In this document: positions 15,139-20,943 of the stretch, in pieces
Position numbering within the stretch: position 1 is the stretch's first letter
Layout of the letters: each line of letters begins with the position of its first letter
Notes under the pieces: model-generated
What the model was told of the DNA's origin: nothing
Databases searched by the model: none
What the model saw: the letters and a program-made list of their open reading frames with translations, nothing else
Position numbers and translations under genes: made by a program
DNA from: 2-02-FULL-48-14 sp041645035
Lineage (GTDB): Bacteria > Patescibacteriota > Gracilibacteria > UBA1369 > 2-02-FULL-48-14
DNA length: 24,652 nucleotides
Reading direction: 5' to 3'
Assembly: GCA_041645035.1 (NCBI GenBank)
Contig: JBAZQU010000015.1
Span: 1 to 24,652 of the forward strand

Positions 15139-16350
15139 TTATATTTTGAATACTCTCGCCACTTTCTTCAGTCCATCGCGAAGCGCTTCCACATCTTTTT
15201 TAGTGTTATAAATTCCAAAACTCACACGCACTGTGGAAGAAAGATGAAGGGCTTTCATGAGCGGCATGGTGCAATGATGACCGGCGCGGACACAGACGCC
15301 CTGTTCACCAAGAATCGCAGCAACATCATGCGGATGTACGCCTTTCACGGTAAACGAAATGCAGCCGCGTTGTTGGTCAAAACCTTTGGGCCCATAAACC
15401 GTGATGGTGGGAAGCTCGTTGAGAATTTTAAAAGTGTATTCTTGCATTTCTCGATCGTGCTGCATCAGTTTATTTTTTCCAAGTTTCATCATGAACTCCA
15501 TAGCGGCGCCCATGCCCAACACTTGAGCGATATTCGGCGTGCCCGCTTCGAACTTCCAAGGTAGATCATTCCACGTGGAGAATTCTTCATGCACTTCGCG
15601 AATCATGTCACCGCCGCCGAGCCAAGGATCCATTTCCTCGAGAATTTCACGCTTGGCGTAAAGCACACCAGCTCCCGTAGGTCCGTAAATTTTATGACCG
15701 GAAAAAGCCAGGAAATCAATGTCCAGTTTTTGTACATCAATGGGAAGGTGGGCGACAAGTTGAGCCGCATCCACACAAATTTTTACCCCTACTTTTCGCG
15801 CCAGGCGCACCACAACGGGAAGATCTATTAAAGTTCCCAATGTATTGGAAAGCCCTGTGATGCTGATGATTTTAGTTTTCTTTGTTACTAGTTTTTCCAG
15901 AGCCTTATAGTTGAGATTTCCTGTTGAAAGAATGGGACAGAATTTGAGCACGGCACCAACTTCTTTTGCGATCATTTGCCAAGGCACAATATTCGAATGA
16001 TGTTCCAAAATACTGAGCACGATTTCATCTCCTTTTTTCAAAAACTTTTTTCCCCAACAGCGAGCAACAATGTTTAAAGATTCAGTAGCTCCGCGTGTAA
16101 AAATAATTTCACCCCCCTCATTTGCATGCAAAAACTTTCGAGCAATTTTGCGCACATTTTCATAGTGGGCCGTGGCTTCTTCCGCCATCGGGTAGAGCCC
16201 GCGATGCACATTGGCTTTATATTCCAAATAATAGGTTTGTTCCGCGAGCAAAGAATCATCGAGGCACTGAGTGGTTGCGGCACTGTCCAGATACACCAAG
16301 TCCGGATGATTTTGAAAAATGGGGAAGCGGTCTTTTACTTGGAGAGGCAT
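15139..16350 (-). CDS. sufS: Cysteine desulfurase SufS
   Basis: A 403-residue PLP enzyme that removes sulfur from cysteine for iron-sulfur clusters. The PLP lysine is Lys220 in FSGHKIYGPTG. His117/118 in EHHSN, Asp194 and Gln197 in VDAAQ hold the cofactor. The catalytic Cys360 lies in RAGHHCTMPLM, the short, conserved loop of class II (SufS-type) desulfurases. Arg375 in TVRVSF binds the substrate carboxylate. The length is typical. It overlaps sufD by 16 bases and lies 3 bases before sufU, its expected sulfur acceptor. Confidence 0.96.
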   Translation of the reverse strand: MPLQVKDRFPIFQNHPDLVYLDSAATTQCLDDSLLAEQTYYLEYKANVHRGLYPMAEEATAHYENVRKIARKFLHANEGGEIIFTRGATESLNIVARCWGKKFLKKGDEIVLSILEHHSNIVPWQMIAKEVGAVLKFCPILSTGNLNYKALEKLVTKKTKIISITGLSNTLGTLIDLPVVVRLARKVGVKICVDAAQLVAHLPIDVQKLDIDFLAFSGHKIYGPTGAGVLYAKREILEEMDPWLGGGDMIREVHEEFSTWNDLPWKFEAGTPNIAQVLGMGAAMEFMMKLGKNKLMQHDREMQEYTFKILNELPTITVYGPKGFDQQRGCISFTVKGVHPHDVAAILGEQGVCVRAGHHCTMPLMKALHLSSTVRVSFGIYNTKKDVEALRDGLKKVARVFKI

Positions 16351-17084
16351 TTTAGAATGTCTTTAAAGATTTGTTCGGAGAAGGCGAGGTTCGGACACTT
16401 TTGCAGGGCGTCCCAGAAAAATCCTTCCACTAAAAGTTCTAAACCTTCCTCGGGGCTAAGTCCACGGCTTTGCAGATAAAAGAGCTTTTCTTCATCTACT
16501 TTTTCCAGTGTGGCGGAATGAGAAGCTTGAACTTCGTTATGTCGAATTTCGAGACTCGGCATCGCTTCGATTTTGCAGCCGCCGCTAAGCAATAAGTTGT
16601 GTTCCTCCAGGCTCGCGTTTGCGCCACTACAGCCCGGTAGCATTCGAATATTTCCATAGAAACGCCCAAAAGCACTGTCTTTCACAGCCCCGCGCGAAAT
16701 CATTTTAGAGTGCGTATTTTTTCCTTGATGAACGTGCTCCACCCGTAAAGTTTGCCTGTCATCCGCCTTCCCAAAGAAAATAGTTTGGCTGAGCGCGCTG
16801 CTCTCGTTTCCTTCCAACAGAATTTCAGTTCGATCTTCACTTTTTCCAAGCACATGATGAAAATATTCCAGCCGCGCGCCTTCTTCCAGCGTAAAAATTT
16901 TTTGAGATTTTCCGGGATGATACGTCATCCAACGCAAATGCGCGCCGGGTTTTAAACGCACAGCAACTTTTTGGACCGCACGATGCGCCTCCACCCACAC
17001 TTCGGCGCCGGCTTCCACTACGAGCGCAACATTGCTCTCGCGAGGAAGAATATAAACGTCGTGATTTTTTAGAGTTTTTTTCAT
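16335..17084 (-). CDS. sufD: SufD, short form
   Basis: A 249-residue SufB/SufD-family protein, the likely SufB partner in the SufBCD scaffold. Its C-terminal half matches the family: EVQASHSATLEKVDEEKLFYLQSRGLSPEEGLELLVEGF, like the end of SufB, including a conserved His in ASHSATL. It is much shorter than the usual ~420 residues, because the N-terminal helical domain is missing and only the beta-helix core and C-terminal helices remain. Overlaps are ATGA with sufB upstream and 16 bases with sufS downstream. No frameshift is visible; the short form looks native and may be a lineage trait. Confidence 0.88.
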   Translation of the reverse strand: MKKTLKNHDVYILPRESNVALVVEAGAEVWVEAHRAVQKVAVRLKPGAHLRWMTYHPGKSQKIFTLEEGARLEYFHHVLGKSEDRTEILLEGNESSALSQTIFFGKADDRQTLRVEHVHQGKNTHSKMISRGAVKDSAFGRFYGNIRMLPGCSGANASLEEHNLLLSGGCKIEAMPSLEIRHNEVQASHSATLEKVDEEKLFYLQSRGLSPEEGLELLVEGFFWDALQKCPNLAFSEQIFKDILKCLSK

Positions 17085-18493
17085 TTTCGCTGCGGCTTAT
17101 TAAGTTCCATTTCAATGAGTCGGTTCATTTCCACCGCGTATTCAAGCGGCAGCTCCTTCACAATCGGGTCTATGAAACCATTCACAATCATGGCCAGCGC
17201 CTCGTCTTCGCTAAGGCCTCGACTTTGCAAGTAAAAGAGTTGCTCCTCGCTGATTTTCCCCGTACTCGCTTCGTGTCCAATCGAAACATCATCTTCATCG
17301 ACGCGCATGGTGGGGTAGGTGTCGCTCGTGGAAAGTGCGTCCAAAATCAAACTGTCACAGCGAATTTGAGACTTTGCGCCGGTGGCGCCTTTGTTGACTT
17401 GCAACAGACCGCGATACACATTGCGTCCGCCACCCTTACAAATGCTTTTGGCGAGAACCGTGGAACTCGTATCGGGAGCCAGATGAATTACCCGGGCGCC
17501 GGTATCTTGCACTTGGCCCGTGTTGGCAAAAGCTACGCCCAGATGATTCGCGTGTGAGCCACGACCCTTCAAAATGGAACAAGGATAAAGCATGGTTCGT
17601 CCGCTGCCTAAATTTCCACCCACCCATTCCATGGTGGCGTCTTCGTCTATCAAGGCACGCTTGGTGTTTAAGTTGTAAGTGTCCTGCGACCAATTTTCCA
17701 CACTGGAATAGCGGAACTTTGCCCCGCGCTTCACAAAAATTTCCACTGAGCCCGCATGCAAAGAAGTGCTGCCGTATTTAGGAGCGCTGCACCCTTCAAT
17801 GTAATGACCTTCGGCGCCTTCCTCCACGATAATGAGCGTGTGTTCGAACTGCCCCATGCTCCTGGCATTCATGCGGAAGTACGCCTGAAGCGGCGCCGTC
17901 ACCTTCACGCTGGCAGGGATATACAAAAAAGTTCCCCCGCTCCACACCGCGCCATGCAGAGCCGCAAACTTGTGATCGTGCGAAGGTACGAGTTTCATAA
18001 AATACCGTTTCACCAAATCCGGATATTTTTGCAGTGCCCTGTCCATGTCTTCAAAAATCACCCCCACCCTCTCCCATTCTTCTTTGAGTTTATGGTACGC
18101 ATTCACGGAATCATACTGCGCCCCCGTTCCTGCCAAAACTTTTCGTTCCGCCTCCGGGATTCCCAGCCTTTCAAACGTTCGCTTAATGTCTTCCGGCACA
18201 TCTTCCCACTTCGTTGCATAGCCCTTCATTTCATCGGGCGCCGCATAGTAAATGATATTTCCAAAATCAATAGGTGAAAGGTCTACGCCAAAGGTGGGCA
18301 ACTTTAGTTCACGCCATTTCTCCAACGACTTCAAGCGATAGGCCAGCATCCATGCCGGTTCCTTTTTGTCCGCAGAAATACGGCGAACCAAAGCCTCGGA
18401 GAGACCTTTTTGTGCGCGCTTTGCATAACCCTGTTCATTGTGGCTGTCAAAGACGCTCCGATCGAGATCCTTAAGATAGTCGAGTGCCGTCAT
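17081..18493 (-). CDS. sufB: SufB, iron-sulfur cluster scaffold
   Basis: A 470-residue full-length SufB. It has the N-terminal helical domain (with PIDFGNIIYYAAPDEMKGYA near 74-93), a beta-helix core, and a C-terminal part that includes SQIRCDSLILD. Its Cys379 corresponds to the cluster or persulfide-binding Cys405 of E. coli SufB. The ending HEASTGKISEEQLFYLQSRGLSEDEA is the family hallmark. It forms the SufBC2D scaffold with SufC and SufD. It overlaps sufC (ATGA) upstream and sufD (ATGA) downstream, so translation is coupled. Confidence 0.97.
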   Translation of the reverse strand: MTALDYLKDLDRSVFDSHNEQGYAKRAQKGLSEALVRRISADKKEPAWMLAYRLKSLEKWRELKLPTFGVDLSPIDFGNIIYYAAPDEMKGYATKWEDVPEDIKRTFERLGIPEAERKVLAGTGAQYDSVNAYHKLKEEWERVGVIFEDMDRALQKYPDLVKRYFMKLVPSHDHKFAALHGAVWSGGTFLYIPASVKVTAPLQAYFRMNARSMGQFEHTLIIVEEGAEGHYIEGCSAPKYGSTSLHAGSVEIFVKRGAKFRYSSVENWSQDTYNLNTKRALIDEDATMEWVGGNLGSGRTMLYPCSILKGRGSHANHLGVAFANTGQVQDTGARVIHLAPDTSSTVLAKSICKGGGRNVYRGLLQVNKGATGAKSQIRCDSLILDALSTSDTYPTMRVDEDDVSIGHEASTGKISEEQLFYLQSRGLSEDEALAMIVNGFIDPIVKELPLEYAVEMNRLIEMELNKPQRK

Positions 18494-19275
18494 TGCAGAA
18501 CTTTTAATGGATTTTTTTCACTCAAAATCTTGCGAACATAATCGTATCCTTCTTTTTCCAGTTTGGCAGCCAGCTCCTTTCCGCCGGACAGCACGATTTT
18601 TCCGTCCATCATGACGTGAATACGGTCGGGCTTCAAATACTTGAGCATGCGCTCATAGTGGGTGATCATAAGCAAACCTTGCCCCGGCTTTTTAAGCGTT
18701 CGAATAGCTTCACAAATAGTTCGAAGCGCGTCAATGTCGAGCCCGGAATCCGTTTCATCCAAAATAGCCAAACGCGGTTCCAACAACGCCATTTGCAACA
18801 CTTCGGCTTTTTTCTTTTCTCCACCGGAAAACCCTTCATTCGTATTCCGATTCATGAACGCACGCCCCAGTCCGACTAAATCCATTTTTTCCTGAAGCAA
18901 TTTCTTGAATTTATAGAGCGGCATTGCCTGAAATTTTTTATTTTGTGCTTTATTTACGGCGTTATAAGAGGCCCGCAAAAATGAAACCATATTCACCCCG
19001 GGAATTTCTTTGGGATATTGAAAAGCCAAAAACAAACCGGCCCCCGCTCGCTCATTCGGATCCATTTTCAAAAGATCTTTCCCGTTAAACCTCACTTTCC
19101 CCTTCGTCACCTTGTACTTGGGATGCCCCATAAGAGTAGCCGAAAGCGTACTTTTTCCGGACCCGTTCGGGCCCATAATTGCATGCACCTCGCCCGGCTT
19201 AATCTCAAGCGAAAGCCCATGCACAATTTCCTTATCCGGCGCAGAAATGAATAAATTTTGTATATCCAAAAGCAT
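18490..19275 (-). CDS. sufC: SufC, ABC-type ATPase of the SUF system
   Basis: A 261-residue ATPase that drives shape changes of the SufBD scaffold. Walker A GPNGSGKST is at 35-43, the ABC signature FSGGEKKK at 149-156, Walker B LAILDETDSGLD at 169-180 and the switch His206 in MITHYERM. DETDSGLD is the SufC-specific form of Walker B and D-loop. It is the first gene of the six-gene operon and begins 9 bases after the -10 box of a good promoter, so the message has almost no leader. Confidence 0.97.
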   Translation of the reverse strand: MLLDIQNLFISAPDKEIVHGLSLEIKPGEVHAIMGPNGSGKSTLSATLMGHPKYKVTKGKVRFNGKDLLKMDPNERAGAGLFLAFQYPKEIPGVNMVSFLRASYNAVNKAQNKKFQAMPLYKFKKLLQEKMDLVGLGRAFMNRNTNEGFSGGEKKKAEVLQMALLEPRLAILDETDSGLDIDALRTICEAIRTLKKPGQGLLMITHYERMLKYLKPDRIHVMMDGKIVLSGGKELAAKLEKEGYDYVRKILSEKNPLKVLQ

Positions 19276-19284
19276 TGTGTCAAC

Positions 19285-19313
19285 AGATTACAGGCTAGAC
19301 GGGAAGGAATCAA
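19285..19313 (-). promoter_or_regulatory. suf operon promoter (TTGATT-N17-TAATCT)
   Basis: On the minus strand TTGATT (19308-19313), 17 bases and TAATCT (19285-19290) precede ATG 19273-19275 by 9 bases. I see no IscR-like or Fur-like operator, but such sites are not known for this lineage. Confidence 0.6.
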
Positions 19314-19322
19314 TAAAGAACA

Positions 19323-19340
19323 TATTTTTAAAAATAATAT
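19323..19340 (+). promoter_or_regulatory. A/T palindrome and -10 box (TAATAT) of the 67-aa gene
   Basis: TATTTTTAAAAATA (19323-19336) is a perfect 14-base palindrome, overlapping TAATAT at 19335-19340. Transcription would begin near 19347. No convincing -35 is seen. The palindrome could be an operator for this gene or simply an A/T-rich promoter element. Confidence 0.4.
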
Positions 19341-19366
19341 TGATTTATGGGAAGGGACCAGGCAAG

Positions 19367-19570
19367 ATGGAGCCATCTATAACTAAACACACTATGGCGG
19401 CAACAAGAGAGGCGGCTGAACCAAGAACTCTAGAGGAAACCCTCGAAGGACAGGAAGTGATTTCTCGGCCTGGACATACGTTTGCTCCTGCCGATGCCGA
19501 ATATTTTAGGAGCATTAGGGCCAGAGTGGATACCGCTATGGTGATAGAAGAAGATCCTTCTTCAAAGTAA
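19367..19570 (+). CDS. Small hypothetical protein, 67 aa
   Basis: Not recognised. The protein is acidic, with no cysteine and no hydrophobic segment. ATG 19367 is preceded by GGAAGGGA about 10 bases upstream, one of the few Shine-Dalgarno-like sites in the window; ATG 19394 is an alternative start. A -10-like box lies upstream and an intrinsic terminator follows the stop by 29 bases, so it looks like a complete one-gene unit. An ATG exactly 6 bases after the -10 box opens an 11-codon frame that ends inside this gene and might be a leader peptide. Confidence 0.5.
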   Translation: MEPSITKHTMAATREAAEPRTLEETLEGQEVISRPGHTFAPADAEYFRSIRARVDTAMVIEEDPSSK

Positions 19571-19599
19571 TTGCAAAAGATAAGCGTTCCTTCTACACT
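19571..19599 (+). promoter_or_regulatory. Candidate tRNA promoter (TTGCAA-N17-TACACT)
   Basis: TTGCAA (19571-19576) and TACACT (19594-19599) are 17 bases apart. Transcription would start near 19606, inside the left arm of the terminator hairpin, so the tRNA transcript cannot refold that terminator. Confidence 0.5.
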
Positions 19600-19625
19600 A
19601 GCCCCAGCCTCAAGCTGGGGCTTTT
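19600..19625 (+). terminator. Intrinsic terminator of the 67-aa gene
   Basis: AGCCCCAGC (19600-19608), loop CTCAA and GCTGGGGCT (19614-19622) form a 9-bp G/C-rich stem followed by TTTT. It ends only about 10 bases before the tRNA. Confidence 0.8.
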
Positions 19626-19634
19626 CAAACACGC

Positions 19635-19711
19635 GGGTCCGTAGCTCAGTTGGTCAGAGCAGGAGGCTCATAACTTCTTGGTCGCTGGTTCAAGTCCAGC
19701 CGGACCCACCA
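19635..19711 (+). tRNA. tRNA with CAT anticodon, probably tRNA-Ile2 (lysidine type)
   Basis: A full cloverleaf with acceptor GGGTCCG/CGGACCC, anticodon stem GGAGG/CTTCT with loop CTCATAA (anticodon CAT), T-stem GCTGG/CCAGC with loop TTCAAGT, discriminator A and encoded CCA. The G1-C72 pair excludes initiator tRNA. The variable and T-arm run TTGGTCGCTGGTTCAAGT matches, from memory, E. coli tRNA-Ile2 much better than elongator tRNA-Met. I therefore favour isoleucine with lysidine at C34, which requires TilS; elongator Met is the alternative. Confidence 0.9.
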
Positions 19712-19714
19712 CAT

Positions 19715-19739
19715 TGCACGCAGTGCAGCCTATAAAAAG
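19715..19739. repeat. Left copy of hairpin repeat flanking the toxin-antitoxin genes
   Basis: TGCAC-GCA-GTGCA hairpin followed by GCCTATAAAAAG. A near-identical sequence lies at 20477-20500, on the other side of the toxin gene. Confidence 0.6.
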
Positions 19740-19749
19740 CATAAAAAGT

Positions 19750-19800
19750 TTGCTAACAAACTAGTTTTAATATATACTTAAACTACTTAATAAATAGTTT
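19750..19800 (+). promoter_or_regulatory. Promoter and operator of the toxin-antitoxin operon
   Basis: TTGCTA (19750-19755), 17 bases and TATACT (19773-19778) form the promoter. AAACTAGTTT (19758-19767) is a perfect palindrome inside the spacer. A second pair of the same half-site, AAACTA (19780-19785) and TAGTTT (19795-19800), spans the transcript start and touches the ATG. Repeated half-sites over the promoter are what a ribbon-helix-helix antitoxin would use for autoregulation. Confidence 0.6.
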
Positions 19801-20040
19801 ATGGCCAGCCAAGTTTCTTTCACAGCAGATGAGGAGTTGAAAAACCTAGCCTTAGAAAAAGCTAAAAGCCAAGGTATTACCCTTAAAGCATTCCTAACGT
19901 ATGCGATGAAGGGTTTTGTGGATGGAAAAATCTCACTGAGTATTGATACTTCCGATCAAGAACCTGAAGTAGAAGAACTTTTCTTTGAAGATGAGAAGCT
20001 CAATGCGGCAGCGACTAAATTAGCTAAACTATTGAGTTGA
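19801..20040 (+). CDS. RelB/DinJ-like antitoxin
   Basis: A 79-residue protein with the ribbon-helix-helix DNA-binding N-terminus of RelB/DinJ antitoxins: a short strand (QVSFTAD), then ELKNLALEKAKSQGITLKAF, then a second helix. The acidic C-terminal tail (EPEVEELFFEDEK) is the usual toxin-wrapping part. Its stop overlaps the toxin start by one base (TGATG), so translation is coupled. Repeated AAACTA half-sites upstream fit autoregulation. Confidence 0.75.
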   Translation: MASQVSFTADEELKNLALEKAKSQGITLKAFLTYAMKGFVDGKISLSIDTSDQEPEVEELFFEDEKLNAAATKLAKLLS

Positions 20041-20423
20041 TGCTTCTTCTTACAAAATACATTGCAAAGCACGAGCTGGCTCCTTTGAACCGCTTTATCG
20101 ATTTGCGAGATATTTTGGATGGTGCGGAAAAAACATTGAAAGGGTTAGCTACTGAAGTAAAAGCGCCCTCAAATGCACGAGGTTTTCACTTCTTCAAAGT
20201 ACGAGTAGGGAAGAGGAATGGAGCTAGAATGATTGTTTTCCTCGTCACGGAAACCCAAAAAGTGGTGCCAGTACTCATCCGTCTAAAGAAGGATAAAATT
20301 TTTGGAATGAATATGGCCATGAACAACGAGAAAGTGCTTGATCAATTGACGAAAAATGTCTACCGAATCCTTGATGACATAGAAGCTGAGGAATACGAAG
20401 AGTTTCCGTTCAAGAAGAACTAA
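20040..20423 (+). CDS. RelE/ParE-superfamily-like toxin
   Basis: A 127-residue basic protein directly behind the antitoxin. The part from FHFFKVRVGKRNGARMIVFL through VVPVLIRLKKDKIFGMN and a C-terminal helix resembles the RelE fold (strand-R-strand-strand, basic core), which cleaves ribosome-bound mRNA or poisons gyrase. It is longer than typical RelE (~95 residues) because of an N-terminal helical extension. ATG 20040 is chosen because it overlaps the antitoxin stop; TTG 20037 is an alternative. The toxin assignment rests mainly on gene order and fold pattern. Confidence 0.6.
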   Translation: MLLLTKYIAKHELAPLNRFIDLRDILDGAEKTLKGLATEVKAPSNARGFHFFKVRVGKRNGARMIVFLVTETQKVVPVLIRLKKDKIFGMNMAMNNEKVLDQLTKNVYRILDDIEAEEYEEFPFKKN

Positions 20424-20439
20424 GGCCTATTCGAAGAAT

Positions 20440-20473
20440 AATCAAAAATGCAGTAGAGGGGCGAGCGTGACCA
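20440..20473. repeat. 34-bp dispersed repeat, copy 1
   Basis: It begins AATCAAAAATGCAGTAGAGG and ends GTGACCA, and matches 23746-23779 at 31 of 34 positions by my alignment. The copies lie on either side of the SLH gene and transposase remnant. The function is unknown. Confidence 0.75.
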
Positions 20474-20475
20474 CA

Positions 20476-20500
20476 CTGCACGAAGTGCAGCCTAAAAAAG
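20476..20500. repeat. Right copy of hairpin repeat flanking the toxin-antitoxin genes
   Basis: CTGCAC-GAA-GTGCAG is a perfect 6-bp stem with a GAA loop, followed by CCTAAAAAAG. It could also act as the toxin operon's terminator. It matches the left copy at 19715-19739 apart from one loop base, one tail base and one A fewer. Confidence 0.6.
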
Positions 20501-20558
20501 AAAGTACAAAAAGTCGGAAAAGTGTAAAAACTTAAAGGTACTTATAAACCTTGTTCTA

Positions 20559-20606
20559 ATCCACTGACGTAGTTCCCCGGGCGTAAGCCAGAGAGATGTA
20601 GTGGAT
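20559..20606. repeat. Inverted repeat before the transposase remnant
   Basis: ATCCACT (20559-20565) pairs with AGTGGAT (20600-20606), with a smaller GGC-GTAA-GCC hairpin (20580-20589) inside. Imperfect hairpins at the ends are typical of IS200/IS605 elements and of REP sequences next to Y1 transposases; here it overlaps the start of the remnant. Confidence 0.4.
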
Positions 20607-20786
20607 GCCAGCATCTTCCACTTGGTTTGGCCGACCAAATACCGTCGTAAAATTTTCAACGAGGGCGTGTTGGCGTACTTGCAGGAGGTGATGTAGGATC
20701 TTTCGAAGCACTATCCGGAACTCATTGTAAAAGAGATCAACACCGATTTAGACCATGTACACATTTTCATAAACTACTGTTGCTTG
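20598..20786 (+). pseudogene. IS200-type / REP-associated (Y1) transposase remnant
   Basis: The frame through 20619 reads HLVWPTKYRRKIF, the conserved N-terminal strand of Y1 transposases. An in-frame TAG at 20694-20696 follows, then EINTDLDHVHIF with the HUH metal-binding motif (HVH at 20754-20762). Beyond about 20786 the frame stays open to TGA at 20925-20927, but the protein no longer resembles a transposase and no catalytic Tyr region is seen. The gene is therefore dead: nonsense mutation, no good start and decayed C-terminus. The later part (NTQYSITPMTAKATTQYHNV) may come from another gene. Confidence 0.7.
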
Positions 20787-20922
20787 CTTGATGTGAATAC
20801 CCAATACTCAATCACACCAATGACAGCGAAGGCCACTACCCAGTACCACAATGTCTTACTTGCTCTTATTGAAACATTCAAAAAACGCCGCATCCATATT
20901 GAGGATGGGCGAATTTTGGAGA

Positions 20923-20937
20923 GCTGAGAATCTCAGC
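20923..20937 (-). terminator. Palindrome after the SLH gene
   Basis: GCTGAGA-A-TCTCAGC, 7-base perfect arms, starts 6 bases past the SLH gene stop. No T-run follows on either strand, so it may protect the mRNA end rather than terminate. Confidence 0.35.
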
Positions 20938-20943
20938 GCTACT

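Noticed and set aside
15022..18277. Plus-strand open frames of 170-180 residues within the suf genes
   Set aside because: They lie opposite sufS, sufU and sufB, whose motifs and overlaps fix the coding strand.
13400..20040. Alternative genetic code (TGA as glycine)
   Set aside because: sufC, sufB, sufU and the antitoxin all end at TGA in overlapping gene starts, so TGA is a stop codon.
19715..20500. CRISPR array
   Set aside because: There are only two copies of each repeat, spaced hundreds to thousands of bases apart, and no cas genes.
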